64,000 bases of DNA from Megalopta genalis (lineage: Eukaryota; Arthropoda; Insecta; Hymenoptera; Halictidae). Made by a program: the position numbers and the translations under genes. Under the pieces are notes generated by a model. The model was not told the DNA's origin, did no database searches, and saw only the letters and a list, made by a program, of their open reading frames with translations. Shown one piece after another: positions 1-13,129 of this stretch (within the stretch, counting starts at the first letter, position 1; the number at the start of each line of letters is the position of its first letter). Location: positions 558,001 to 622,000 of the forward strand of contig NW_027476110.1 of the NCBI RefSeq assembly GCF_051020955.1, written 5' to 3'.

Positions 1-2900
1 TCAAAAAGTGGAGTTAATCGATGTATGCACTGAACGGCTCAAATAGCACGCAGTAGTAAACTTTTCATTCTTACAAGGCACAGTAACTCGATCGAAAACT
101 ACTATTTATATTTTGTTAAATATTTTATGTTCCTTATATATTTCAATTATAATAAAATTAGTAGTTATGTAAAAGACATCAACATATATGACATCAACAA
201 CATAAAAGACATCAACATAGAAAACCATATAATTTATCGAAAACTTCAGACGCCACTTTAATGGGCACAGTAAGTGACATACTAATCCTATCTGGCTATC
301 ATACAGAACTGAAAATTAACAGTTATGGACCTATATACATAATATCGATTTTAAATGTCGGCATTCAACTATCGCATTTCTCCTTGGTGCTCGAAGACAT
401 CGTCGCTACTCGGCAGTTATTTTGTGTGCGTTGAGTTTTTTGTTTCAATTGATGGGTCAAACAGCGCGTTCTAGTCAGCCTGTCGCAGTTACATAAACGG
501 ATATAAAGGACATAAAATAGCACGTGTGCATACTTCGAATAAAATATCATTATTTAATTGGATACGCGGTATTGCTTTTTGTTTATTTCCATCATTAAAC
601 AATGGAAACTGTTTGATGAGAATTTTTGGATTCTCCATAATTCTTTCACGAACTGAAACCGATGTCATAATTGTTTTCAATCTCTGCTTTATGAAGGTAT
701 ATTCAAGAATGTAAAAGTTTGAATCTTCAAAATTCTGGCAAAAGTTATCCGCAAATCTATTCGTAGCCTTCATATAAAGATAAAGATAAAAGATGAAAAT
801 TATATTCAACGCCACGAATAAATACGCTTTGAATAAAAAATATATGTATTGGAAATGGATGTAAAAAGAAATGTGCACTGATACTTTCTGGTAGAAAAAT
901 ATCTTTACTTCGCGACATGTGAAGAAGCTTTAAAACCTGGTTTTCTCAAAAACGAAATCCTAAAAAAAAAGAAGTCACTCTATATCTTTTTCATTTCTTT
1001 TTTATGAAGAATAACCCGGTGACCGCTTGTATATACTTTCAGGAATACCCTGTACATATTTTTCAACAGGGTGATGCCGCGAATTTTTTTCTCGAGGATT
1101 AATCAGCAAGATCATATCGTTGAAAATTGTTGCGAAAATCATAACCATGCATTATGCAAATGGCAGATAATTTCAAAAGATTGCCGAATGATAAAAATGT
1201 ATTTAAGATGATAAGAAACAATTAGAACAAAAAACTAATAAAGAAACTTCGTAGATAATGACGACTGTTAATAAGTGGAAAGATGAAGCCACAAAACATT
1301 AGGCATTCAATATTATTGCTTGATTTATTGACATACATAATTTTTAGTTAAGTGTGCTAACATTTTGTCTGACTGTATTTCCATAAAAATTCTCTTTTTT
1401 TAAATAAAATTGTTTACACTTGCGAAATGCAATTTTATTTCATTTGTGTATGTTTATAGTGGTATTTTGCCAATTTATATAGAAACAGTATTTTAGTTGT
1501 AATGTTACATAAATAAAAATTACATTAGTTTTAAAGTATGTTATCTTTTTGTTAGATACTGTATTACCCCGAAATGAAAACTAGAGAGCATAATCGGAAA
1601 CTTGAGACCAAGCATCCACATATTCGACACTTTCCTATCTTTATTTGAAAAACGATTCTATGAATATTGATTTGTTTTTGTTCTGGAACAATGTAGTTAC
1701 GTGTTGATAATTAAGTGGTATTTTTATTTGTCGGACAAATTCTCGACTAATAAAATTATTTATTTCAAACACATCGAATAAAGATACTTATTTTATTAGG
1801 ACCCTCCACAATATTGCATAAAGATGAAGAAATATCTTTTGTTCGTAACGTTTCTATAATTTATTATCTAAATAATGTACAACTCTGCTAGGTTGTCATT
1901 TGTTTCGCAATTACAAGATGCAAATGAATTTCAGCATAAATTATACTGCAAAAATATCGTACAGTATTTATGATGAAATAGTTGAAAATGTTAAATGCTA
2001 GATGTTTTTAATCGAGTAGTACATATATTTAATCGATCCAAAAGTTTCAGTCATATTACTACGAGATCGATTAATATTGTATAAAAAAATAATGCACCGT
2101 CAGACATAATAAAATTCGTTTATTAGAAGTAAGTTAAAAAGATTAAATATTTTAATTATGGAAAAAATTATAACTTGAATTACATTGCACAGCTACTACA
2201 GTAACTCGAAATTTTATATTATTTTCACGATTCCCTTAGTTTCGTTAATATCATTTATTCCAAGTAGACTAACAAATATACGATCAAACCCTACTAGAAA
2301 ATCTGAAAAATTTGGAACATTGATTGCAATAGATTCTATGTTGTTGAGGAACAGTCTTCTCTCTATTCCGGTGAAAAAGAAACATATCAATTATTTTTCT
2401 TCCTCATTATTTTGAACCACAATTTTCAACAAAGAAGAAGCTGACAAAATTCTTTAATATATTAGGAAAGGTCTATGGTTTATTTAGAAATGGTTTCATA
2501 AAAAAGAAACGAAATACGTCGAGATACACCATATGCTGTGCAATGCTTCGTAATTCTCGTTTACGATAAGCATAGTTTCAGGACAGTCCTTCCGTCCTTG
2601 ACAGCAATTGCAGCGAATACTATTTTATGGCATCTTCAAGTGGCTTTCTCGTTTAGGGTCTCCGACGAGAAGAATCAAGCCGTTAGAGGAATGATTCACA
2701 GACGACTCGAGACAATAGATACGAACATGTGTACACTAGAGGCGAGCAGGACAAGGATGGCTCGCAACATCGAGATCCCATCGAATTAGGAAAGGACGAA
2801 AGAAATAGTATAAGCTTCTGATAGAATTGTTCGGTACCTACGAATGCATAGAAACATACGCCGCTTAAGTTATATAATCACTTTTAATGAAAAACAGCGA
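1..2900. other. AT-rich intergenic DNA, no recognised gene
   Basis: No convincing gene or element was recognised. Reading frames are short and interrupted. A short fragment around 1,045-1,075 ends in ACCCTGTA and is followed by CAGGGTG, recalling the TA-flanked CAGGGTG termini of the foldback elements further along. This is too short to call. See the separate low-confidence entry at 527-770. Confidence 0.5.
527..770 (-). other. possible exon-like coding fragment, unidentified
   Basis: On the minus strand about 80 codons read open with a protein-like composition, including ERIMENPKILIKQFPLF. The stretch ends near a GTATGC that could be a splice donor, and it is preceded by low-complexity hydrophobic sequence that looks non-coding. 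I do not recognise the family. It could be a host exon, a fossil of a mobile element or chance. A protein search against insects would decide. Confidence 0.2.
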
Positions 2901-2930
2901 TGTATCATTGACTGTAGTTTTCATAACAGT

Positions 2931-3510
2931 CTAATAAGTTATTGGATAACCCTTGGATTTGAGGACTGCATTGCATCTGTGTGGCATAAATTCAATTAAT
3001 CGAACACAAAACTCAGTCGGAATTTCTGACCATATTTTCGTGATTGTTTCCATTAATTTTGCTTTATTGTTAAAAGATCCCATTCCCTTGTGATAAATAA
3101 CCAATTGTCGGATTTCAAAAGACGTATTTCTTCCTTTTCATCCCATTTTCACAAGTAAAGCGTCTGATATCACCAATAATTTCTGTGGTACCGAGTTCTT
3201 ACAACGAATTTTTATTTATTTATATACAATATGTGTTAGCGGCGTCGTCAATGTAATACAATATTTTACTCTGCCATCTAAGATGTTGTGTCCGAATATT
3301 TTTGCGACGTTAAATTTTGTCACAATCTTGTTTATCGCTTATTATACAAAAGAACATGTGCAATAACTAAACAAAATTTATTTTTCTACTTACTTTAAGA
3401 AGTGCTTTATTATATGAGAAAACGATTCAATAATACTGCCATAAACAATAAAAGGGAGCAATAATTTTTCTAATAATATCGTGTCCGAATATTAATGGGA
3501 GTCACGTGTA
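2931..3510 (-). mobile_element. Tc1-like transposon, internally deleted remnant
   Basis: On the minus strand, 2,931-3,127 encodes one short frame. It starts with a Tc1-type N-terminal helix-turn-helix beginning (FEIRQLVIYHKGMG) and runs straight into a Tc1-type C-terminus (MPHRCNAVLKSKG, then Pro-Ile-Thr-Tyr-stop). The catalytic DDE core between them is missing. The right end, 3,480-3,510, carries a terminal-repeat-like CGTGTCCGAATATTAATG followed by GGAGTCAC. The same end occurs at 13,773-13,952. No matching left terminal repeat is visible, so the element is truncated on that side. It is non-autonomous. Confidence 0.65.
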
Positions 3511-3519
3511 TCTATTTAA

Positions 3520-6360
3520 TATAAAGAATGTGAAACAAAACTGTAATAAGAAGTATATACATTCGGGTAAACGATGGAATAAAAAATGCTCAAAAATTAC
3601 TTTTGCCTATATCTTTATCCGAAATATATTTAAAACATTAAGAACTTAATTTTGAAAAAAAATCGAGAAAGAGCAATACTTATGAAAAAAATTAGCCTCA
3701 TCGGCGCTCGCACAACGTTCAAAAGACTCGTATCTCGCTCGCTCCATCAACCAACGACGTTGTAATCATAACGAAGATTTTGTATATCACGCATATCATA
3801 GTTTCATATCTTGAATTTCGTGTTCCTAGTTAAGTAATCGTTTCTTTAAATGTAAAACCGTTTCATACTGCATAATATACTTATTAAGTGGACAATATTA
3901 TACTTAACCAAGTTAAGTATGGAGAAAATGTCGAAAGTTTGGTTTTTATTTTTTATAACATTGTTTCACCCCCTCAAAAAATCTGGCAGAGATTGCTGAC
4001 AACATCAGAGATTGCTGCTTTTGGCAATATCCTCCGATAGAATTAAAATGGCGAAGACAAGATTTGTCATTTCCGAAAAATTTGCAACTTTCCGATTTGT
4101 TTTTTCGTTCTTTATTTTTTTGTAACCATATTTTACGATCGAAAAATCTGAAAAAATTCTCTAACATGTGGCCTGTTATACAAAATGGATCAAATCTTTT
4201 TAAAAATTTTAAAATGCCGTTGTTCATCAGTTGGTAAATATGAACAAAACTTTGAAACTGTTTTAAGTAATTATATTTAATTACATATTTTGAGGTTAGC
4301 AATCTGTTGTTAAGAAGATAAAAATTTTTAGGTTAAATCACTGCATACTACGTCGACGTATTTTTCGTTTGCTCTCTAATGCGGCTCGGATTGCGCCGAA
4401 TGACGTGTTTATGATTAATCTATTAATTTCATCATTTTCCAGTTATTTTACCTTATTATTAATAAAAATATTAATACAACTTCGACAAACACAAAAGTAG
4501 ACAGCAAATAAAGGACGGATATCATTATAATGCAATGCGACACTTTTTTATTTCTTATTTTTTCTTAACGGTAATTGTAAGATTTTTCTCACTGTAATTG
4601 TGAGGTTTTTGTGATTAAATTAAGATCAAATACAATATAATTTTTGTAAGATTATATCTTATAAAATTACAAATTTTATAAAAAATATAAATATACTTTT
4701 CATATTAATACTTACTTGATTATAATTTATGGTAAAAAATTTGTTTGTTCTTATTTTAATCAGAGAGAAAAATCTTACAAACACATTTACGCAAATTTTA
4801 TTTAAAAATAAACAAAAAGAAGGATGTTTCGTCTTTGCATTATGTATTTTGTACCTGTTGTCCCATATTCAAGCCCAGATTAGATTACGATCCATGTGAC
4901 TCGTTCGACTTTGAATTTTTTCGGCATGTCAAGGGGAGCCCCCAACCCCCCTCAGTAGTAAGTGAGAAACTACCTAGAACTACCATGCCATAACTACACC
5001 AAACAAAAATTACGTGTTCTAAGCAAAATGACCTATGCAAACGTAATAAGTGGTACCACTCAAGAAGGAATTGAACGAATTTTCAAGAAACCAATCACAT
5101 TTCAAGATAGGCGTATACAATCCTGTATGAGTGGAGAGTATTCACAGTCGCGATAACGTGGGAATGATTGGTCTCGAATGTATTTAGAATGTTGATTGTT
5201 CGAATGTTGATTCAATTACGAATTATTTTAATCACGAGTGTAATTGAAATACAATATATATTTATGTATAATTATTTGTTGTTTGAAAGTTTAAATGAAA
5301 GAGAAAACAATTACATATTAATTATTTGAAATAATAAAATTTGTTTATTAATTACGAATACGATTTCAATTGTTACTTATTAATTATCATTTAATGGTTA
5401 AGTATTTATTATTCATGCGGTATACCGTGTCCAATAAATAATAATTACGTCGTAGTTATTAATAATATTTTAATTTATTTATTAAGTACATTGTAATTCG
5501 TAATTAATGTAATTGAAATACTTAGTATTTTGTAATTATACTCCTATTGAATTACAAATCACCTTGTATTTTAATTAAATGGCGATCTCAATATCGAATT
5601 ACATTGTAATTATAATTCCTTGAGAAATTCAAATGTTCACCAGATCCTTATCCTTAACCGATAAGGATTTGATGAATTGTCCGCAAAAGACCGCAATTTC
5701 TAAAAAGCATTCAATAAATCGCTCAAGTACTTTTCCAACTAAGGAAAATCCACTGTAGGTTGGTTCCTCAACTTTCTCAACTCAACTTCCAAAGCTATAC
5801 ATTTACGCGCCACGTCGCTGTGCGGGACTCTCGCACATGCGTCGCTTGTCCTCACTCCTTGCGTAGCCTTTTTCGTGAACAGGTTGGTCGTAACATATAA
5901 ATTCCTTACAAACAACAAATACAAATATGGGAGTGTGGTGACATGAAACAAACATCTGACTTGCAGAATGTCTTGTCGAGCACTGTCGTTCGAGTACGTT
6001 CAAGTAGACGCAAGTGTAGCGCGAGGCTACGCCTGCTAACAATGCTGCATGCTCGATAATTTCAATCCCCGATTTACATGGATGGATCTCGATAGGAGTC
6101 ATATAGTATTACATAAAAGTCATTGACGTACCATATCAGCCGCAAGTTTCGAATTGTTATCCCATTAAAAATAGTATATCATTCCCATTCCTAATTAACC
6201 CGCACTTTTTTGCTAATTTTCCTTTCATACGTCAAAATTCAAGTGTTTACCCATTATTTCGTCTATAACCACTAATTCTCCGACTCAGAGAGAGATTTGC
6301 TTCGCAAATTCCACTCTCTTTGTTTTATTCACTTCACTGATGTACGGTTGCTTCCTCACA
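3520..6360. other. AT-rich intergenic DNA, no recognised gene
   Basis: No supported gene. 5,160-5,640 is very AT-rich, with recurrent AATTAC/TAATTA words. Minus-strand open frames near 3,946-4,302 and 5,739-6,102 have no recognisable domain and look like chance. Confidence 0.5.
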
Positions 6361-6364
6361 ATTT

Positions 6365-7200
6365 TGCTTTTAAATCCTGCCCAATGTAATCTGAATCGTT
6401 CTTGTATGCATTTGATTTTTATTTCGTTCCTGGACTTTTGATACAATCTCAGACGCACTTATATCTGGCTTCTTTTTAATAATCCTAAGAATTTCATGTT
6501 TTTGTACTGTTAATTTTTTTGGTCTGCCACTCGGTGCAATATTCTTTCTTTTCTATATTTATTTACTAGGGTAAGTGGGTTATTTACTGTGTTTGTTCCG
6601 GCCGAATCGCGGACCGCGAGTCAACGCACGTTCGACATTCGATGTACGCCGTCTCGCCGTTTTTGTCGAATAAACGGCGAGGCGGCAAGACAATAACACG
6701 ATCGACGTGCGTTGGCCCGACCGTCAAACGCTCGCCTCGGCCATTGTAAACACGCGGCGTTTTGCCTTAGGAGGCAATGACCCGGCCTTCGACGCCTAAC
6801 GATGCTTCTCCTTGAACATCGGCCAGGTGTCTATATATACTGCCGCAAATTTGATAACGGGGGATTTTTGGTAGACAACGTTATCGCTTATAGACCAGTA
6901 TTATTCAGCGCCCATGCGCCCATACGAAGCCGTGCTTCCATTTCATAGTCTCAGTGAAGCCGTGCTTCACTTCGTAACAAATTCGTAGCCGTGCTGCAAT
7001 TTATACGTCGAACGGAGCCGTGCTCCAAGAATTGTAAACGAGGAATGCGGAGTCCAACAAATAAATCGTTGTCGTCTCCTCACGACTTCCGGCGGTTATT
7101 TTGTGCCGTGCGCAACAGTGTTCATTAAAGTGTCGTCCTAAGTTTTCGACAAATTAAATGGTTTTCTTAACCCTTATCGCAATTCTTAAAATATTTAAAA
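6365..7200 (-). pseudogene. Tc1-like transposase N-terminal fossil, split by a solo LTR
   Basis: Minus-strand translation of 6,365-6,590 gives a Tc1-type DNA-binding region: GRPKKLTVQKHEILRIIKK, then PDISASEIVSKVQER, ending at a stop after TLGRI. The AT-hook-like GRPKKL between helix-turn-helix subdomains is typical of Tc1 transposases. The frame is interrupted at 6,594-7,117 by a solo LTR and resumes beyond it (7,118-7,200) in the order expected for the upstream part of the protein. The catalytic domain is not seen. The sequence is a fossil that was invaded after insertion. Confidence 0.6.
6594..7117 (+). mobile_element. solo LTR, gypsy-type (524 bp), GTGTT target duplication
   Basis: The unit starts TGTTCCGG and ends GCGCAACA, a TG...CA pair with short inverted termini. 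It is flanked by the direct repeat GTGTT at 6,589-6,593 and 7,118-7,122. It has a TATATATA near 6,833 and an AATAAA at 7,060, so it reads on the plus strand. No internal coding region is present, which indicates LTR-LTR recombination. A second copy of the family lies at 41,745-42,272. The gypsy assignment is by general LTR form; a BEL/Pao origin is not excluded. Confidence 0.85.
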
Positions 7201-7211
7201 TATATGTTGAT

Positions 7212-7631
7212 TAGTGGTGTGCGTGAACTCGAGATTTCCCGAAACCCGATGCTTGGAACGGGATGAGAAGATGTGTATCGGGTCGTGACGAGATCGGGAC
7301 GACAATATTCAAGATTCCTGAAAACATTCGATTTCCTATGCTACCAATTATTACAAAACGACACATCGCCGTACCTAGTACAAAATTGACTAGCGAAAAG
7401 ATGTTTTCAACAATTGGAAATATCGTTGCAATCGAGAGAACCAAGCTATTACATACTGTCATACGTAGAGAATTTTAAATCAAACTATACATATCTTACT
7501 TTTCTGGTTTGTTAAAAAATATAAAATTTTGCAAAATAAACTGCAACAATGGAAATCAAAAATTTTTAACTAGGACCGTATTAAAAAAAAGACACGCTCC
7601 CAGTATTTTAAGAAGTACTCGCACACCTCTA
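7212..7631 (+). mobile_element. hAT-type element remnant, 420 bp
   Basis: Ends are TAGTGGTGTGCG and CGCACACCTCTA, near-perfect inverted repeats. The flanks are ATGTTGAT (7,204-7,211) and ACATTGAT (7,632-7,639), matching at 6 of 8 bases, as expected for an aged 8-bp hAT target duplication. Inside, 7,263-7,478 encodes a piece of the hAT C-terminal dimerisation domain (HIAVPSTKLTSEKMFSTIGN, then IVAIERTKLL). The rest of the transposase is absent, so this is an internally deleted, non-autonomous copy. Confidence 0.65.
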
Positions 7632-7639
7632 ACATTGAT

Positions 7640-10600
7640 GTCTATTATATAATATAAATACAAATTTTATGATAACCGAAATATATAAAGAACACAAAAT
7701 AATTAACAAAATCTAATATAAAAATCAGTTTTCGATCGAATTACTGCGCTCTTAAAAAATGAAAAGTTAATTACTATGTGCCAGTAACTGAGCCTTTTCT
7801 AATTACCATGTGCCAATTTCTGATCACTCATCTAGTTACCGTGTGTCGATTTCTGTGCACTGATCTAATTAGATCTAATTTGATGTAATCAGTTCTAGGT
7901 AAATACTAAACTTCGAAAATTGTATGAGCTTTAGGTATCATAACTTATTATACATGTTTCAGTACTTGCAATATTATTTTAAAAAAGGAAAGAAAATTAC
8001 GTGCAGTGTCCATACATTTCACAGACCAAGAAATTAACGTTAAATGCAATACGCAGTTTGTCATAAGAGGGCTCTGTAATCACAACGCACACATAAAAAA
8101 AGACATGAAAACTTAAAACAAGACGTAAATGTATCTAGGCAGTGGATTATTTATTATTTTTCTGTAATTTTGTCGAGTTTTATAGATATAATAGTTTATT
8201 CTTTTGTTTTGGAAAGCATGTTTTTTGTATCTCTTTCGTCTTTATTTGCAACCTGATTCATAGGGCAAAATGACGTCAAACCATTATTAGAAATTTAAGA
8301 AGCTAGTTTCCGCATTTCATAAATCTTAGGATGTTAAACTTTTGATTCGGTTGTGAAAATTACAGATGAAGGGAACTAGTCAAATAAAATGGTTTTAGTT
8401 CTGTGACACTATGTTTCCTGAAGCATTCTGTTATATATCTAGAATATATTAGATCAATTGAGAATAAACATAAGAAATTATCGTAAGATCGGCAGTACCC
8501 CAAAGTAGCCATGTTGCAGTAACGAGGACAATCGTTTCCGACTTCAAAATGTCGCGGCCACTTAACATATAAGCGCCTTTTTAGTCGACATTTCGAGCTC
8601 TACATTTAATTATTATACAATGCACTAAAACACTTGACTGAGCATTCATCGCAGGTAGCTGTTAGGATAGCTGTTAAAGTGATAAGGTACCCTGCGAGTT
8701 ATTGACCTAAAAATATAAAAATAACTGTCTGTTAAATATGAGTTACCTAGAATCATATGATACAGCAACCATTAACTGCTATTGTAAAAAAATACTTAGT
8801 ACCTAGAACTGTCGTAATGGGAACGTCAACTTCTGCCAATGAAATTCTTATTCAATGAAGAACGGCTCCATTCCATTCGTAAAGTAATACATTCAAAAAT
8901 AGCATATCAGTCATCCCTTTCACAATACATACCTGGTTTGTGAGAAATAATATCCACAGCCTGTCTGTAATTTAAATGTCTATAAGCGAAAAATAGTTTA
9001 TCAAGAAACTTATAAGAAACAGGAATGCCTTGCAGCGACACACGGTCGGCGATCAAATATCCATTCGAACTGTCCGCTTTCAGATGTGAGAAATATCTAA
9101 TATTTAGGTGAGAAATATTTTCCCTGATGTTTATAAGCCTGGAAATGACTTTATTCTTTTACTATTTTCACGTGTACAGCAAACTTCGCTGATGAAAACG
9201 TCGCCAGCCGTGTACCGATACGGAATTATAGTCGTCAATTGTCAACAACTATAAAAACAAGTCGAGAGGATTAGCCTAGCTTCCGATGTAGCTGAGTAGA
9301 ATCCATTCTTCTTTTAGTTTAATAGCGAGGTTAGGACCTCGTCATCCGGTCTGGTAACGGTCAGATGTAGTTCAGAACAACACTTTTCCGTCAGCCCGGC
9401 CGTCTTACGGCGAGGCCATGTCTGTGGACCGTACTGATCTGTTGGTGTGAGTTTTACGATGTACCCGCGGTGACGTTTGTATAAATGGACCTCAAAGGTC
9501 GTTACGTTACCTTTCATTTGGCATCCTTATGGGCATTCTTACACTATTGTTTCAGATGCATCGTAATCGGCTGATATTGGCTAATGAGACCGGCGATACC
9601 GATGCTGCAACAAAGCATCCCGGAGGATCGAGAGCTTCCGAAATATTGAACCGAAAGAAACAGAACGTTGCGATCATTCTCCAGCATTCCAGGAACGTGT
9701 CCAGGAAGAAATAAAAGAAGATCGCGGAGACACCGCAGATATGTATCAGTTTCGATCGTGAATGTACACATGACCATTTTTATATCTTTACATTTTTACA
9801 TTTTTATTAAATTATTTCGTCATTAAAGTTATACTTCGAATACGCCCATCCCAATCCTACAAATACTCTGGCGGACAAAATGATAAGGAACCTCAAGATT
9901 TTTGAGTATGAACATCTATTTGTTCATATACATGGAAAATGAATACACGACAAAATATGGTAGCAATTTTGACGTAATACATGAAGAAATTAAATAAATC
10001 GTTCGATTCATTTGTTATTTATGCAAAAAAGTGAAATTTTGTGTGGACGAAATGATAAGGTACTTTAAATATGAAACGAAAATGCTTTGACGTTGTCCCC
10101 GTTTTGACCGGTGGTCAAGCTGGAAAATAAGGCCAACTCCGGGATTTTACAGGCTCCTAGACAGACCACCCGACATAATGCACGATATTCGGGAATTCGA
10201 TTCGTGACGCAGGAAAATTCGTTCGGGTAGAGTGCCAGGCGAGCCCACCTGAGACGCATTCGATCAGCCTATCTTTCGGACATCCGATCCCTTTTACCTG
10301 CGCTATCATGTACGCCGTTATAATTGTACATGCATTCGATCACGTACGCCACAATGACAAAAGGTATAAAGAGTAATAAAACAGTCGTTCATTGGTAATC
10401 AAGCATAATAAATTTCTTACCTTACTTATTAGCTCTGTATTATTACGCCACGGCTAACATACATAAATTACTGAATAAAACCGCGCAAGTAACATGCAAA
10501 TACGAGGCATAATTCGCTGATCACAGCACAATACACGTGTGCCAATAATTAGGCCAGTATCCTCCCCCTCCCCTATATGTACTTCGTTTATGCTAAAGTA

Positions 10601-10984
10601 GCGACTACCATTTGGGACCAATTGTTTTTTTCCACCTTGTGCCATCCACGTAGACCGAGAATTTTTCTCATCAAGTATACTTAAAACCATTTATTTGTTG
10701 ATCGCGTCTGCGATTCTGTAATAAAGACTCGACGTGTTTACATATATTTAATCGTTTATTTAGGTTCAACCATTCCGACTAACAGTCTCCCATTCTGGGA
10801 TAGTTCCAGCCCCGAACAGAAATGAATAACACATGGAAGGGATGAAGCTGGGTTATGTTAGAGGAGGAGGAAACACAAATTTTTTGAAAAGATGATTATT
10901 TATTGTATAATAAGGATGACGAAGAATTATGACAGAGGAAGAAAATTGTAACTTTGTTTTTAAAAATTCATTATTTAATTATTT
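7640..10984. other. AT-rich intergenic DNA with a possible Tc1-type end
   Basis: No gene is supported. Two direct copies of a GGAC(A/G)AAATGATAAGG word lie at 9,873-9,888 and 10,045-10,060, preceded by CTGGC at the first. This spacing of repeated words recalls the subterminal repeats of Tc1-type elements. Minus-strand frames at 9,544-9,777 and 10,454-10,690 show no recognisable domain. Confidence 0.45.
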
Positions 10985-10989
10985 ATTTT

Positions 10990-11404
10990 TATTGGGATTA
11001 TGGCTTGGATTATTTATTTACTGTACAAAGTTTTACTAAAACTTTTATTATAATTTTTATTTTAAAGAAGATATATGTACGTTATGCACGAACGACTGAT
11101 CGCCCAATTTCAACTAACAGACCGCGACTGAATATCGTCCGCGTATATACCTTTTTGATGTGATCCTCTCCACCAATTAAAGACGGTCATTTATTGCGTT
11201 TTACATTGTATGCTACCGCTGGTGTGCTCTAACCACACCGGCGATAATGGGTGTGTATCGCGGTGTGTATTTATAAGTTACAGTTTATATTACCGCCTGT
11301 GCGCGCTTAAGAAACCGGCGCAATGAAATCTGATAATTTCGAACTTCAGTCCCAAGTAAAGTATAAATTAATTTTTGTCCGAGGCTACAGTTACTTTTTC
11401 AACA
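10990..11404 (-). mobile_element. copia-type solo LTR (415 bp), ATTTT target duplication
   Basis: Read on the minus strand it begins TGTTGAAAAAG and ends CATAATCCCAATA. It is flanked by ATTTT on both sides (10,985-10,989 and 11,405-11,409), a 5-bp duplication typical of copia. Related LTRs lie at 33,753-34,187 and 59,573-60,006. The latter is joined to a copia reverse-transcriptase region through a GAGGGGGCG polypurine tract, which identifies the family. Confidence 0.85.
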
Positions 11405-11409
11405 ATTTT

Positions 11410-12150
11410 AGATTACAACTATTACTACTACTACTACTATTGGTTGTCCTTTTAATAAATATATGTACTATTAACTCTGAATACACTGGGTAATGATATA
11501 ATGAGTAAAAGAAAAGTGATAATAATAGAGTACATCTATATCGGCCATGAATTGAATTTTGATGAAATCGAATCGATTATGAATTGGGTACGAGGTGTGA
11601 AATCCAATCGAATAAAAAAATGGATCGTGTGCTACGAATTAGTTCGCGGTCAATTAGTATAACAACAATCCACCACCGTCCCTGATAGATCCGCATTTTT
11701 TAAAAATTGCTACGCAATACATCGTTCATTTCTAGCACATGTTTATATATTTTGCATGTTTGTATTTTTTCAGAAGTAAACAAGCTGTAGGAACAAAAAT
11801 GATGCGCAACGCAGGAGTCGACGAAATGAAGATTATGCAAGAAATGCTCGAAAAATCTCAAACCCATATTCATTGCCAGAAAGCATTTCATCATCGAGGC
11901 AGGGATGCAGAAGAAATCACGTGCACGATCCATCATCGCCGAAGGATTCAACATTGTGGACTTACGGTCCGTGGTCGAACAAGCTTAGTGATAGGATATT
12001 ACTCACGAACGTTTGCGTGTTCCACCGGTTTAAGGAGCTCAGGATTAACAACAACAATGTGCGTCCCGACATTTCACCGGGACGTTCGAGCGACTCAAAT
12101 GAGTTGCGAGCTAAGATATCTTGACGCAGTATTGGAACCTAATACTTTAG
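11410..12150. other. intergenic; short (ACT)n run, no recognised gene
   Basis: A short run of ACT units occurs near 11,421-11,442. 11,739-12,150 is open on the plus strand but shows no recognisable domain. It may be the upstream part of the degraded gypsy-type fragment that follows, but I cannot confirm this. Confidence 0.4.
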
Positions 12151-12154
12151 AAGA

Positions 12155-12783
12155 GACATTGACAATTAAACAATATCAAGACCATACGATTCGTGGATTA
12201 AGAAATAGATTGGAAACAAGCGAGAAAAAACATTATGAATTAAGGGACGGTTAGTTTATAGGAAAATAGAAAAATTAATAATGATAAATTGTTATTTTAC
12301 GTACCCGCGTGTTTAGAAAATAATATTATTAGGCTAATGACAATTATATAAATATATATAAATATATATAAATTAAATAATATATAAGTATATATAGATT
12401 ATTAGGCTCATGACAATTTGGGGCATGTAGGTATTGACAAAGTCATCGATGACATAAGACAAATATACTGGTTTCCGGAAATGCGACAAAAGATTAAACA
12501 ATATATTAACAATTGTTTGAAATGTATTGAATTTTAGCTAATTAGTGGTAGACAGGAGAGGTTTTTGCATAGTTTACCTAAAGGTGACCTACCATTTCAG
12601 ACAATTCATGTGGATCATTACGGAGAAGTGTGGAAAAGGTTTTATATATGTTTTGGCAGTAGTGGATGGGTTTATACCAAATTCGTTAGACTGTTTGCTT
12701 GTAGATCGACAAGATCTGAAGAAGTGATTCGAAATTTGACAGAGTTTGAAATGAAGCATTGTGTCAGATTGTTCGAAAACTAA
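12155..12783 (+). pseudogene. gypsy-type pol fragment: integrase zinc domain and start of core
   Basis: Plus-strand pieces give, in order, a pre-integrase stretch (LRDG near 12,238), then HDNLGHVGIDK ... CLKC near 12,410-12,530. That is the HX4H...CX2C zinc-binding pattern of gypsy integrases. It is followed by FQTIHVDHYGEV, with the first catalytic Asp of the core, and TKFVRLFACRSTRSEEV from 12,560 in shifted frames. About 140 bp of AT-rich sequence interrupts it at 12,260-12,400. The rest of the core and the reverse transcriptase are absent. It is a degraded fragment without visible LTRs. Confidence 0.7.
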
Positions 12784-13129
12784 AACGATACCGCATTGTG
12801 AATAAGTTTAAGTTTGTGTGTGTTTGTATGCGTATTTGTTGCATTCCGTAAGACTTATTTTTATTATTTCTTATTTACGTTTTGTGTAATATGAATTGTA
12901 TATTTTTTAAGATCTAACTCTTGGAAATAAAGTTGTGATTCTTTGGTGACCATGGATGTTCATTCTACAGTTCAGGATTGGCCGAACTGTAGAATGAATC
13001 GTGTTAGCTGTTTGATGCGATCGATAAGAAGATTGTTTAATACATTACGATGTTTATTCGAGCCGAGCCTTTGTGAAATAAACAATTTAAAACTTCGACT
13101 CAGAATAATAAATTTGCCGATTCATTTCC

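Noticed and set aside
3946..4302. 118-codon minus-strand frame
   Set aside because: No recognisable motif, AT-rich composition, and no splice or promoter context. Chance is the simplest explanation.
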